From Siphonodentalium dalli (lineage: Eukaryota; Mollusca; Scaphopoda; Gadilida; Siphonodentaliidae): a stretch of DNA of 64,000 nucleotides. Positions within the stretch are counted from its first letter, which is position 1; each line of letters starts with the position of its first letter. Both the position numbers and the translations under genes were made by a program. Below the pieces are notes generated by a model. The model had not been told where the DNA came from and did not search any database. It saw only the letters and a list, made by a program, of their open reading frames with translations. Where the stretch lies: the NCBI GenBank assembly GCA_032622095.1, contig CP136061.1, positions 88,346,983-88,410,982 on the forward strand, given 5' to 3'. Below, one piece after another: positions 30,467 through 40,564 of this stretch.

Positions 30467-33400
30467 TACTCTAGTAGCTGAGGGCGTTTTGTATGCACTG
30501 TTATGTCCAGAGCAAAACTCTTCACGAATCCACTAATTGAAGGTACACGAACAATATTTGGTTGGTGACACATTTCCCATTGAGGGCGAAATGGGTCAAA
30601 TGGCCACGCCCCTTTTTGCGCGAAGTACTACCACCCGCCGTGACTATATCTCCAGAACCGTTGGACATAGGGGGTCGTGTGACCACTCAAAATGTGCAGA
30701 ATGGCCACATTATGGGGGGTCAGTAATACATTTTCATATCCAAAAGTCAATGGTTTTTAAGATAATTGCCAAAAACAAAAAAACATCCATTTTTAAGGGC
30801 CCAATTTTGGGGTTCAGCACTTTTATCTCAAAGCTGAGCCCCCAATTCAAATTTTATTGATTTATATCCATCGGTGTCACATATAGGTATAATTTCTGTA
30901 CCATTATTGGATGAGATTGACCTCCAGGGAGCTCTTGACCCTGAAAATAAGGTTTTTGGATGGAATATATTGGTCGTAGAATGGAAAACAGACATTTTCC
31001 CAATAACAAAGATGTTGAGGAAATCATCAATTATACGGTATTTGATCAGTAACCTAAAACTCCTACAAAAAGGTTACCTGGTGATATAATTTGAATGTAG
31101 TTCATCTTTTGTTATCTAGATTTCATGGCCTTTGATGTGAGATGGCTGCCAAAATGGTTATAAATGGAATGACATATATCACATTAGCAATATACTTGTA
31201 AATGAGTTCAATGTGTTATTTTCTTTAAACTTATGGGAGAACAGGGTGTTTTTATGGTATTCTAATGTTGAATTGAATTATACTCAGCCCACAAGTAGGT
31301 TTAGTAAATGTTGAGTTACTACAATTTGATCAATCAGTATGATTCAGTAGTCGAGCAGGTTGTGTCTTTATCAGTCCCACATCAATTTTGATTGGCTGCA
31401 TCACCATTTTGTATAAAGTTTCTACAATTTCCCTAACATGTACATTATTCTAGAACAAATAATGGCTAGCCTGGAGTGAGTTAGAAGAAAAATACAAGCA
31501 TCAGTTGATATGCAGATATAAATACATACAAATCTACATTCTGCATGTAGCCATGCTATGCAATCCTCCCTTATGTTTCAACTTATCAAGGAAAAATGAT
31601 CACATTACCAATGTCTATGATAGTCAGATGTTTTTGTAGATTTGTGGATGTTGTAGATTTTGTAGATTTGTGGATGTTGTAATGCAATATATATCTCCAT
31701 TATAGTTGCACAAATTTATTTTTCATTTCGTCCCTTTAAATTGACTTTTATTTTTTATGTATGTATATGTGCCACTCCAAAAATGTCAGTAAAAGTACCG
31801 TAAACCGTTTGGTTTGATGTTATATGCACAGGAGATATATATATATACTTTACATGTCAAATATTGTGAACCCTGCAGGTACGTTTATGTGTGTCAGTCG
31901 CCTTATGTGTGTGATGTACATGCAGTAACTACATGTATATTCTAGTGAAATTTATGGTCTGCACTCTGCAGTATTTCAAAAACATGCTATGGCCATGCCT
32001 ACATATACATATGTACACTGATTCAAACACAATGATTGTCAGGTTATAATCTATGTTTGAGGAAAGTTACTATGTATTTTTCATTTGTGTTGCATTTGTC
32101 AATATTAATGGATCCCAGGAGTCCAGATGTTACTAGTGCAGAGCCCATTTAATTTTCATGAAACTGGTGGACTTCATGTCTATACTCCTAAATAAACATG
32201 ACTCTGAGTCTTATCATACCAAGACGGTATTGTGTAGGTTTTACTAGAATTATATTTAGAAAAGACTCAACCATTATTTTTCCACTGCCCTTATCACAAT
32301 ATATTCATTTGGCAGTATTCATCCTAAGTTTAGTGGTGATGCTAATACATTTGGTATGATATTTAGGTAGAGCAAAGCGATCTGAACGAATCGAGGATAA
32401 GCCCCAATGTGTAGAAAACATTAAAAAACATGTATATTGTGAAATATTTTAATAATGGGTGCTGGTTTTTACAAACTGGACATAATTGAGATGACTATTC
32501 CTGTTGTTTACCAAACATCAGCGTACACAATACAATTTTGAAGTATATATGTTCTTGAATGTTGCATACAGACACTGACTTTTGCACAAATTGCTCGAGT
32601 TAGCCAAACAATGCAAAAATAACCAACTTTAGGTAAAATGATGGTACTTGTCAGAATTGCTTTGACCTACAAACATATCAATCCAGCAGTACCCATCAGC
32701 ATAATATAAAATTAGCAGGACCACTTAACCTGAGGTGGTATTGAAAATGAAAATATCTTTAAAATGGTAAGTTATGAGGGCTATTAGCTATTATGAAGAA
32801 TTATGTTAGTGAAATTATAGACCCTCATCTTCTCCAACCTGCAAGTGATGCAACTATCATGGCCAATCAAAACTAATGTTGGACTGACAAAGGCTCAGTC
32901 TACTATTGATTGAATAGTGATCATTCCATCATTTCCTAAAACTTTTTGTGAGATGAGGTGTTCTTTTGTAAGAATTGATTACTTCTGAAATATATACTGG
33001 TATATATGGTGATCTCCCATCTGATTACAACATGTTTTTACTATGCCCAGGTGCAATACCCATTTTAGGATCGCAACATGTGGCTGCTGCATGAAGTAAA
33101 CAGCTGGTTATTCCATTTAGTAAAAGTGTTTAGCATGTTTCATATCTTGGTCACTTAAATCAGATCAGCTGTTAAATGTTGATAACAAATTTTGAAAACC
33201 TGTTTTGTTCAATCTGTACATTTCTGTTGATTAGAGCACAATTGTTACCTGATTTTTGGTAAAGCACACCAGTTTCCAAGGCATGTTCAGTCACGAAGAG
33301 CTCACGTTGTGTGTCGGGATCAACACATCCTCAGCAGCAATTTCCAGCTAATCCCATTGTGTGTGGTCAATTGAATTGTGCTCTTAAGTCGATCAGAGAA

Positions 33401-34024
33401 TTCGGATAGTTCATTAAAAAGTGTCATACATATGCTGTGGCCTTGGTGGTATTGTATACTTGTGGTGCGTAACATGCTGAAATCGGTTTTTGGCAATTAT
33501 CTTAAAAACCATTGACTTTTGGATATGAAAATGTATTACTGACCCCCCATAATGTGGATTTTCAGGGTCAAGAGCTCCTTGGAGGTCAATCCCATCCGGT
33601 AATTGTACAGAAATTATACCTATATGTGGCACCGATGGATATAGATCAATAAGCTCAGCTTTGAGATAAAAGTGCTGAACCCCAAAATTGGGCCCTTAAA
33701 ATGGATTTGTTTTGGTTTTTGGCAATTATCTTAAAAACCATTGACTTTTGGATATGAAAATGTATTATTGACCCCCCATAATGTGGCCATTCCGCACATT
33801 TTGAGTGGTCACACGACCCCCTTTGGTCAACGGTTCTGGAGATATAGTCACGGCGGGTGGTAGTACTTCGCGCAAAAAGGGGCGTGACCATTTGACCCAT
33901 TTCGCCCTCAATGGAAAATGTGTCACCAACCAAATATTGTTCGTGTACCTTCAATTAGTGGATTCGTGAAGAGTTTTGCTCTGGACATAAAAGTGCATAC
34001 AAAACGCCCTCAGCTACTAGAGTA
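30467..34024. mobile_element. 3.56-kb element with ~500-bp terminal inverted repeats
   Basis: The left end TACTCTAGTAGCTGAGGGCG (30,467) is matched by its exact complement ending at 34,024. The arms stay similar inwards for about 500 bp (for example CGAAGTACTACCACCCGCCG at 30,621 against its complement near 33,855). The right arm contains a second partial copy of an internal 75-bp block (33,480-33,555 and 33,700-33,785). TA at both outer ends would fit a TA target site, as in Tc1/mariner-like elements, but no transposase frame was found in the 2.4-kb interior. It may be a non-autonomous element or two solo repeats in inverted orientation. Confidence 0.65.
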
Positions 34025-35040
34025 TATAGGATAATGTTCATATGAATGCGTTATTATTATCCACAAAACATACTTTGTGTGAGTCAATCGTTTGTGTATA
34101 TACAGCACTAAAATAGTGAGCGATAAGCAAAACACTCAACACTGTTGCGATTGTTTAATTGAGTGATTAATGGTGACCCATTCAGCACTGAAATCTTGAG
34201 AGGTTATAGAAGAGTAGCCGGACAGGACTCGGTCCAAAACAGTTTCAACTACAGTAATGCTCGGAAGTAATCGACTCCTTAACCACAGCAGAATTATGGG
34301 TAACTTTTCAGGATTTAGTCAATGGCAACAAGCCATATTTCCGACTAAAGGAGTCGATTATACTTAGGGCATAACTGAATTCGATATCCCAAGCTGTTGC
34401 ACACCGAAAAGACTTGGGCTAGTACCTGATCAGTAAACATGCAATCTGCATGATTCACGAAACAGCTATTGAAAGCATGCTGTACAATATACACAGAATG
34501 ACACAATTTTGTTTATGGGTTTGTTGATATGACACGAGTGCTAGCGCACAATGATAGAATGAACAGCACAGTCTAGAGTTCTATCTATCCTCTATGGTAC
34601 AAGTGCCGTATCAACAAGTCCATTAATACAAGTGTCTTTCTGTGTTTATTACACATCACCTGTCCTAGAATCTGTGCATTTAAAAATACAGACTTACAAT
34701 GTTTATTAAGGCACATATAGGGCTTGTTTTGTCATGCGTGATGATTTTGTTTCCTATCGTTTGAACTGGATACTCAAATAACAGAAATTGTTATATTTTT
34801 TTTGCAACCGACAGATTTGAGATAACTCTTTCTATAAATATATTGAAAATCATGTGTCGGGGCGTAATTATTAGCAATCAATATATTTTTTGTTGCGTAT
34901 ATAGGTTTATACAATTGTAAGAGGCAGAACAAGATACAGGTACTTTGTATAGTTTCACTTCACGAATGTACACAGTATCTTGTTTGGCCACTTGCAATTT
35001 TAGAAACCCATAAATGTAACGATAAATTGTTGATTGTATA
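34025..35040. other. Unassigned DNA with one short inverted pair
   Basis: TAATCGACTCCTT (34,268-34,280) and AAGGAGTCGATTA (34,348-34,360) are an exact 13-bp inverted pair, perhaps the termini of a ~100-bp MITE. Nothing else is supported. Confidence 0.35.
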
Positions 35041-35543
35041 TTTAAAGGTACGGGAGGCCTTGGCAGTGGGTATGCTGTGAAAATATATCCACCGGTCAAA
35101 AACCGCCACAAACAGAAAGAATATTAAAATGTAGACAGACTTTGTCCGCATACAAATAAGAAATATCGCATAAACAGTATGTTATTGTCATATGTTTGAC
35201 CATTGTTATGTAAACAAAAGCATAAAAGGTTATTTTCCTGGTGTTTGTTTATATTATGATGGTAAACATAAAGAGCGCTCTATGTTGCTGAATTCCTGAT
35301 ATGGAACTAATAAAGAGCGTTTATATCATTTGTGTGTGATTAGCCAGTAACACTGTGCTGTCTTCTGTAACACAATCAGGTTCTTGCTTAGGTAAAATAT
35401 AGTAGGTCTTTATGATAGCATGCTGTTTACGCGACGGTCATGGTATATATGAACGATACTGTATGCGTTTTAATGTTTTTCTGTTTACGGTGATTGAAAC
35501 AAATATGAATATTTTCGACAACTAAGGCCTCCCGTGCCTTTAA
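35041..35543. mobile_element. MITE with TTTAAAGG(T/C)ACGGGAGGCC termini
   Basis: Left end TTTAAAGGTACGGGAGGCCT pairs with right end AGGCCTCCCGTGCCTTTAA. The interior includes ACAGAAAGAATATTAAAATG and AATATCGCATAAACAGTATG, shared with the palindromic element at 163-518. No protein is encoded. The TTAA-containing right edge suggests a TTAA-type target site, which remains to be shown. Confidence 0.72.
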
Positions 35544-35559
35544 GCCCCCTTATTGTCTC

Positions 35560-36201
35560 TATTATACATTTAACAATAATATTTACAAAGAAGTTTTTAT
35601 ATTCAGAATAAATGTCAATTGTATATCTTAAAACACAATAAAAATTCTATATTAATTTAAAATTAAATGTTTTTCTTATTTAAGAATTGTTTTCTAATTA
35701 TCTTTCCTAATTGGGGAAAATATTCCTACTTAAGAAAACTTGTTTTCCTTACTTAGATTTATTTTCTTGCTTGAGAAAATCTCATTCTAGAAAACATTGG
35801 CATCATTTAAGATAAAATATCTTGACGATATTTCTTACTATAGAAAATATTATTTCTTGTTCTAGAATAATTTTGTAGCTTTCTTAAATTTCTAGCTATT
35901 CTCCCAATATAATCGCAGTATCTTAAACTTATCTTATTTTAAGAAAAATAAACTTATGCGAGAAAAACAATCTTTCCTACATTAAGAAAAAAAATCTATA
36001 TTAAGATTTTTTTACTAGGATTTTCTTACTAAGATTACTGTGTTTTCTTAAAGAAATTTTCTCAGAAAAGAAATTTTCCCACCGTTTCATTTCTTGACCT
36101 AGAAAATATGCTGTGCTTATTTTTCTAGCTATTCTCCCAAGATAATTTCTCATTTCAAGTGTTTTTTTTTCCTGAATTGAGAAAATATTTTTGGCAGTGT
36201 A
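35560..36201. mobile_element. TTTCTTA-rich AT element ending TTTTTGGCAGTGTA
   Basis: Dense short dyads of TTTTCTTA and TAAGAAAA, ending in GAAAATATTTTTGGCAGTGT, the complement of the start of the block at 19,416. The left end is not clear. Confidence 0.5.
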
Positions 36202-36366
36202 CCATGTACATGTTTATGCACGCGCTATAGGCGTGCTGTCATTTCTGTGTGGCACAAACGTTTAACATTGTTCCGCGGATTCACAGCTTATGATAAAAGT
36301 ATTTATTGTAACATAGGTGATAAGGGTGCTTGAACAAATCTCATTTTCTCAACATGAAAAGAAACG

Positions 36367-36769
36367 TTTTACCCTTTACCCAACAAACCGGCCAAAAAAC
36401 GGCCAAATAAAGCTGCAACAGCCTAAATTATCTTGGGTCTGTCTCAATAAAACTATACAAATATGAATATCATTGGAACCGGCTCATTGACCCATTGTGA
36501 TGGTTACAGTTATGCCCTGTGCCAATGCATTCTCTTATATATGCGAGTCGACCATAGGTCGCCTCGCATATATAAGAGAATGCATTGGCCTAATCAAAAT
36601 ATTTTTTTAACACTTTTTACCACTTTTTCTTACATTCTTTAACAATTTTATAATTTTTAATGTGTTAAGCCAATGCATTCTCTTATATATGCGAGGCGAC
36701 CTATGGTCGACTCGCATATATAAGAGAATGCATTGGCACAGGGCCGTTCTGTTGGGTAAAGGGTTAAAA
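36367..36769. mobile_element. Foldback MITE containing a palindrome of palindromes
   Basis: Outer inverted repeats TTTTACCCTTTACCCAACA (36,367) and TGTTGGGTAAAGGGTTAAAA (to 36,769) enclose two 76-bp blocks, 36,514-36,589 and 36,669-36,744. These are exact reverse complements of each other. Each block is itself almost palindromic (GCCAATGCATTCTCTTATAT … ATATAAGAGAATGCATTGGC) around a GTCGACCATAGGTCGCC centre. A 79-bp AT-rich spacer separates them. It is the best-preserved member of the hairpin family seen at 22.8 and 28.7 kb. Confidence 0.88.
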
Positions 36770-37313
36770 TGGAACTTTAATTTTTTTGAAGGTGTATTTA
36801 TTTCATCTCTGTTTGTGATAAAGAAAGAACATTAATTTGTTTGAACCACAGACGTTTCTTCGAGGTCGTTTTTCCTTGTTAAAATATTGTGATAAAATAA
36901 ATATCAAATTCGTCTTAATTCTACATAAAATTTAATAACCACGTCCACTAAATTTAATTTCGAGCCTCGCTAAAGCTTGCCTCGAATCGATGTTAGTGCA
37001 CTCGGTTAATAAATTTCGTATAGCAATGCGATTTATTAGAGATCATAAATTTCCTAAAAGATAACTACTCATGAATGGGTATTTAGTATAGAAAAGTATA
37101 ATCATCTCGATGACCCCCTCCCCGTAATAAATTTTACAATGTGATGATATGGCCTGACAGCTAATAGGTTCATAGATTTGATTACGGCACACCAACCAGT
37201 CCTCGACCAATGAAAGTTTGGTGACCGACCTTATATTTACTGTAAAGATCTCCAAGTCGTCGCATGTGCTGTTAAACGATATAACACACCCACACCGAGT
37301 TGAAAACACTTAC
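36770..37313. other. Start of the first intron of the PAN-domain gene
   Basis: Follows the donor GTAAGTG (minus strand, 37,313 downward). No further exon was recognised here. A dispersed repeat word, GAGCCTCGCTAAAGC, lies near 36,962. Confidence 0.5.
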
Positions 37314-37610
37314 CACTTTCTTCTTTAAAACAAAGCTCGAGACATGGTCTTCCATACACCCAAGCACAGATGACGCGAAACATGTCATGCCACCAGGTCC
37401 GCCATTGTGCATATAGGTAGCTGCAACACACCATGGGTTACTGTGACACCACAAGCTGCAATGCCCTTCGCTAGATGAAGTAATCGAGCTAGACACATTG
37501 AGGCGTGTCTCCTTCTTTCCTGTGATCACATCAAATTTAGCAACCTGGAATCCGTAAACACCGTAGAAACTCGCGGCCGTCAAACACATTCTGATCAGTG
37601 AGTTGAACAT
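37314..37610 (-). CDS. First exon: signal peptide plus PAN/apple-like domain
   Basis: The ATG at 37,610 opens 99 codons that end exactly at a strong donor (GTG then GTAAGTG), giving a phase-0 intron. Residues 1-20 (MFNSLIRMCLTAASFYGVYG) look like a secretion signal. Residues about 22-97 show the PAN/apple pattern: HCSLWCHSNPWCVAATYMHN, then MTCFASSVLGC and a closing FVLKKK. Cysteines are at 51, 55, 61, 77 and 85. PAN-like modules at the N-terminus followed by a lectin or FReD module are common in lophotrochozoan secreted proteins and mediate protein or carbohydrate contacts. The FReD exon on the same strand 25.6 kb downstream is the natural candidate partner, but the link is inference. The TATA box lies 87 bp upstream of the ATG. 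The closest alternative is the N-terminal exon of a C-type-lectin or other PAN protein. Confidence 0.72.
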
Positions 37611-37696
37611 GATGAAAAGTTGAACAGTTTTATTCAGAATTTGCCCTGTAGCCAAAGCTGATAACTTGTCAGTGTTAAAACGAGATACCTGCTTCG

Positions 37697-37705
37697 CTTT
37701 ATATA
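37697..37705 (-). promoter_or_regulatory. TATA box of the PAN-domain gene
   Basis: TATATAAAG on the minus strand, 87 bp before the ATG. This predicts transcription start near 37,668-37,672 and a 5' UTR of about 60 nt without upstream ATG. Only about 190 bp separate it from the 47-bp satellite. Confidence 0.6.
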
Positions 37706-37899
37706 AGTGATATAATCGATTTGCGTTCGCTCTTTCAGTGGGTGGGCCTCCAATCAGAAGGGTAGGTTATGTCCCACTCAAAGATTTTAATTTTGCGATA
37801 TAAAAATAATGTTTTTGACTGACAACAAAGCCACGCCCTTGATACGGCTCAAGTTAGGGGAGCTCTTGACAACACGTTTATAACTGACTATACAACTAT
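37706..37899. other. Short unique promoter-proximal region
   Basis: The only non-repetitive DNA between the TATA box and the satellites. No specific binding site was identified with confidence. Confidence 0.4.
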
Positions 37900-39826
37900 T
37901 TTGAGAACTACCAGACGACGTATGTAACTATACAGAATAGAATAGAAGCTTAATGCTCCAGACGACGTATGTAACTATATAGAATAGAAGCTTAATGCTC
38001 CAGACGACGTATGTAACTATATATAATAGAATAGAAGCTTAATGCTCCAGACGACGTATGTAACTATATATAATAGAATAGAAGCTTAACACTGAGAACT
38101 ACCACACGACGTATGTAACTATATATAATAGAATAGAAGCTTATTGCTCCAGACGACGTATGTAACTATAGAATAAAATAGAAGCGTATTGCTCCAGACG
38201 ACGTATGTAACTATAGAATAAAATAGAAGCTTATAGCTCCAGACGACGTATGTAACTATATAATAACATAGAAGCTTGTTGCTCCAGACGACGTATGTAA
38301 CTATATAGAATAAAATAGAAGCTTATTGCTCCAGACGACGTATGTAACTATATAGAATAAAATAGAAGCTTATTGCTCCAGACGACGTATGTAACTATAT
38401 AGAATAAAATAGAAGCTTGTTGCTCCAGACGACGTATGTAACTATATAGAATAGAAGCTTAATGCTCCAGACGACGTATATAACTATATAAAATAAAATA
38501 GAAGCTTGTTGCTACAGACGACGTATGTAACTATATAGAATAGAATAGAAGCTTAATGCGCCAGACGACGTATGTAACTATATAGAATAAAATAGAAGCT
38601 TGTTGCTCCAGACGACGTATGTAACTATATAGAATAAAATAGAAGCTTGTTGCTCCAGACGACGTATGTAACTATAGAATATAATAGAAGCTTATTTCTC
38701 CAGACGACGTATGTAACTATATAGAATAAAATAGAAGCTTGTTTCTCCAGACGACGTATGTAACTATGTAGAATTTAGAATAGAAGCTTAATGCTGCAGA
38801 CGACGTATGTAACTATATATAATTTAGAATAGAAGCTTGTTGCTCCAGACGACGTATGTAACTATATAGAATTTAGAATAGAAGCTTGTTGCTCCAGACG
38901 ACGTATGTAACTATATATAATAGAATAGAAGCTTAATGCTCCATACGACGTATGTAACTATATATAATAGAATAGAAGCTTATTGCTCCAGACGACGTAT
39001 GTAACTATAGAATAAAATAGAAGCGTATTGCTCCAGACGACGTATGTAACTATAGAATAAAATAGAAGCGTATTGCTCCAGACGACGTATGTAACTATAT
39101 AATAACATAGAAGCTTGTTGCTCCAGACGACGTATGTAACTATATAGAATAAAATAGAAGCTTATTGCTCCAGACGACGTATGTAACTATATAGAATAAA
39201 ATAGAAGCTTATTGCTCCAGACGACGTATGTAACTATATAGAATAAAATAGAAGCTTGTTGCTCCAGACGACGTATGTAACTATATAGAATAGAAGCTTA
39301 ATGCTCCAGACGACGTATATAACTATATAAAATAAAATAGAAGCTTGTTGCTACAGACGACGTATGTAACTATATAGAATAGAATAGAAGCTTAATGCGC
39401 CAGACGACGTATGTAACTATATAGAATAAAATAGAAGCTTGTTGCTCCAGACGACGTATGTAACTATATAGAATAAAATAGAAGCTTGTTGCTCCAGACG
39501 ACGTATGTAACTATAGAATATAATAGAAGCTTATTGCTCCAGACGACGTATGTAACTATATAGAATAAAATAGAAGCTTGTTTCTCCAGACGACGTATGT
39601 AACTATGTAGAATTTAGAATAGAAGCTTAATGCTGCAGACGACGTATGTAACTATATATAATTTAGAATAGAAGCTTGTTGCTCCAGACGACGTATGTAA
39701 CTATATAGAATTTAGAATAGAAGCTTGTTGCTCTTGACGACGTATGTAACTATATATAATAGAATAGAAGCTTAATGCTCCATACGACGTATGTAACTAT
39801 ATATAATAGAATAGAAGCTTATTGCT
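37900..39826 (+). repeat. 47-bp satellite (about 41 units) with an 840-bp higher-order period
   Basis: Units of 42-50 bp, most often 47, carry CCAGACGACGTATGTAACTA and AGAAGCTT; the length varies in the AT-rich TATAGAATAAAAT part. Rare variants recur exactly 839-840 bp apart: CTACAGACGACG at 38,512 and 39,352, TGCGCCAGACG at 38,553 and 39,393, GTAGAATTTAG at 38,767 and 39,607, CTCCATACGACG near 38,939 and 39,779. That shows a block of about 18 units duplicated as a whole. All units have the same orientation. No coding sequence. Confidence 0.95.
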
Positions 39827-40564
39827 GCGTTCCGTGATGACCAATGTGTTCACTCTGGCGTTCCGTGATGAACAAATATGTTCACTCTGGTGTTCCATGA
39901 TGAACAAATGTGTTCACTCTGGTGTTCCATGATGACCAAATGTGTTCACTCTGGTGTTCCGTGGTGACCAAATGTGTTCACTCTGAGTTTCCATAATGAC
40001 CAATTGTGTTCACTCTGGCTTTTCATGAAGACCAAATGTGTTCACTCTGGCGTTCCATGATAACCAAATGTGTTCACTCTGAGTTTCCATGATGACCAAT
40101 GTGTTCAGTCTGGCGTTCCATGATGACCAAATGTGTTCACTCTGGCGTCCATTGATGACCAAATTTGTTCACTCCGGCGTCCATTGATGACCAAATGTGT
40201 TCACCACTCTGGCGTTCCGTGATAACCAAATGTGTTCACCACTCTGGCGTTCCGTGATAACCAAATGTGTTCACTCTGGCGTTCCACGAAGACCAAATGT
40301 ATTCACTCTGGCGTTCAATGATGACCAAATATGTTCACTCTGGCATTCAATGATATGACCAAATGTGTTCACTATGGCATTCAATGATTAACAAATGTGT
40401 TCACTCTGGCGTTCCACGAAGACTAAATGTGTTCACTCTGGCGTTCAATGATGACCATATGTGTTCACTCTGGCGTCGCATGATGACCAAATGCGTTCAC
40501 TATGCGTTTCATGATCACCAGATGTGTTCACTCTGGCGTTCAATTATGACCAAATGTGTTCACT
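39827..40564 (+). repeat. Irregular entry segment of the 32-bp array
   Basis: The first ~23 units are more variable than the rest, including 35-bp units with TTCACCACTCTGG near 40,202 and 40,235. There is no clear long-range copy, as expected at an array edge that takes little part in homogenisation. Confidence 0.7.

Noticed and set aside
30537-33954. Similar ~100-codon frames at 30.5 and 33.9 kb (LVGDTFPIEGEMGQM type)
   Set aside because: They lie in the two inverted arms of the same element, start at non-ATG codons and match no known protein, so arm sequence is the likelier explanation.
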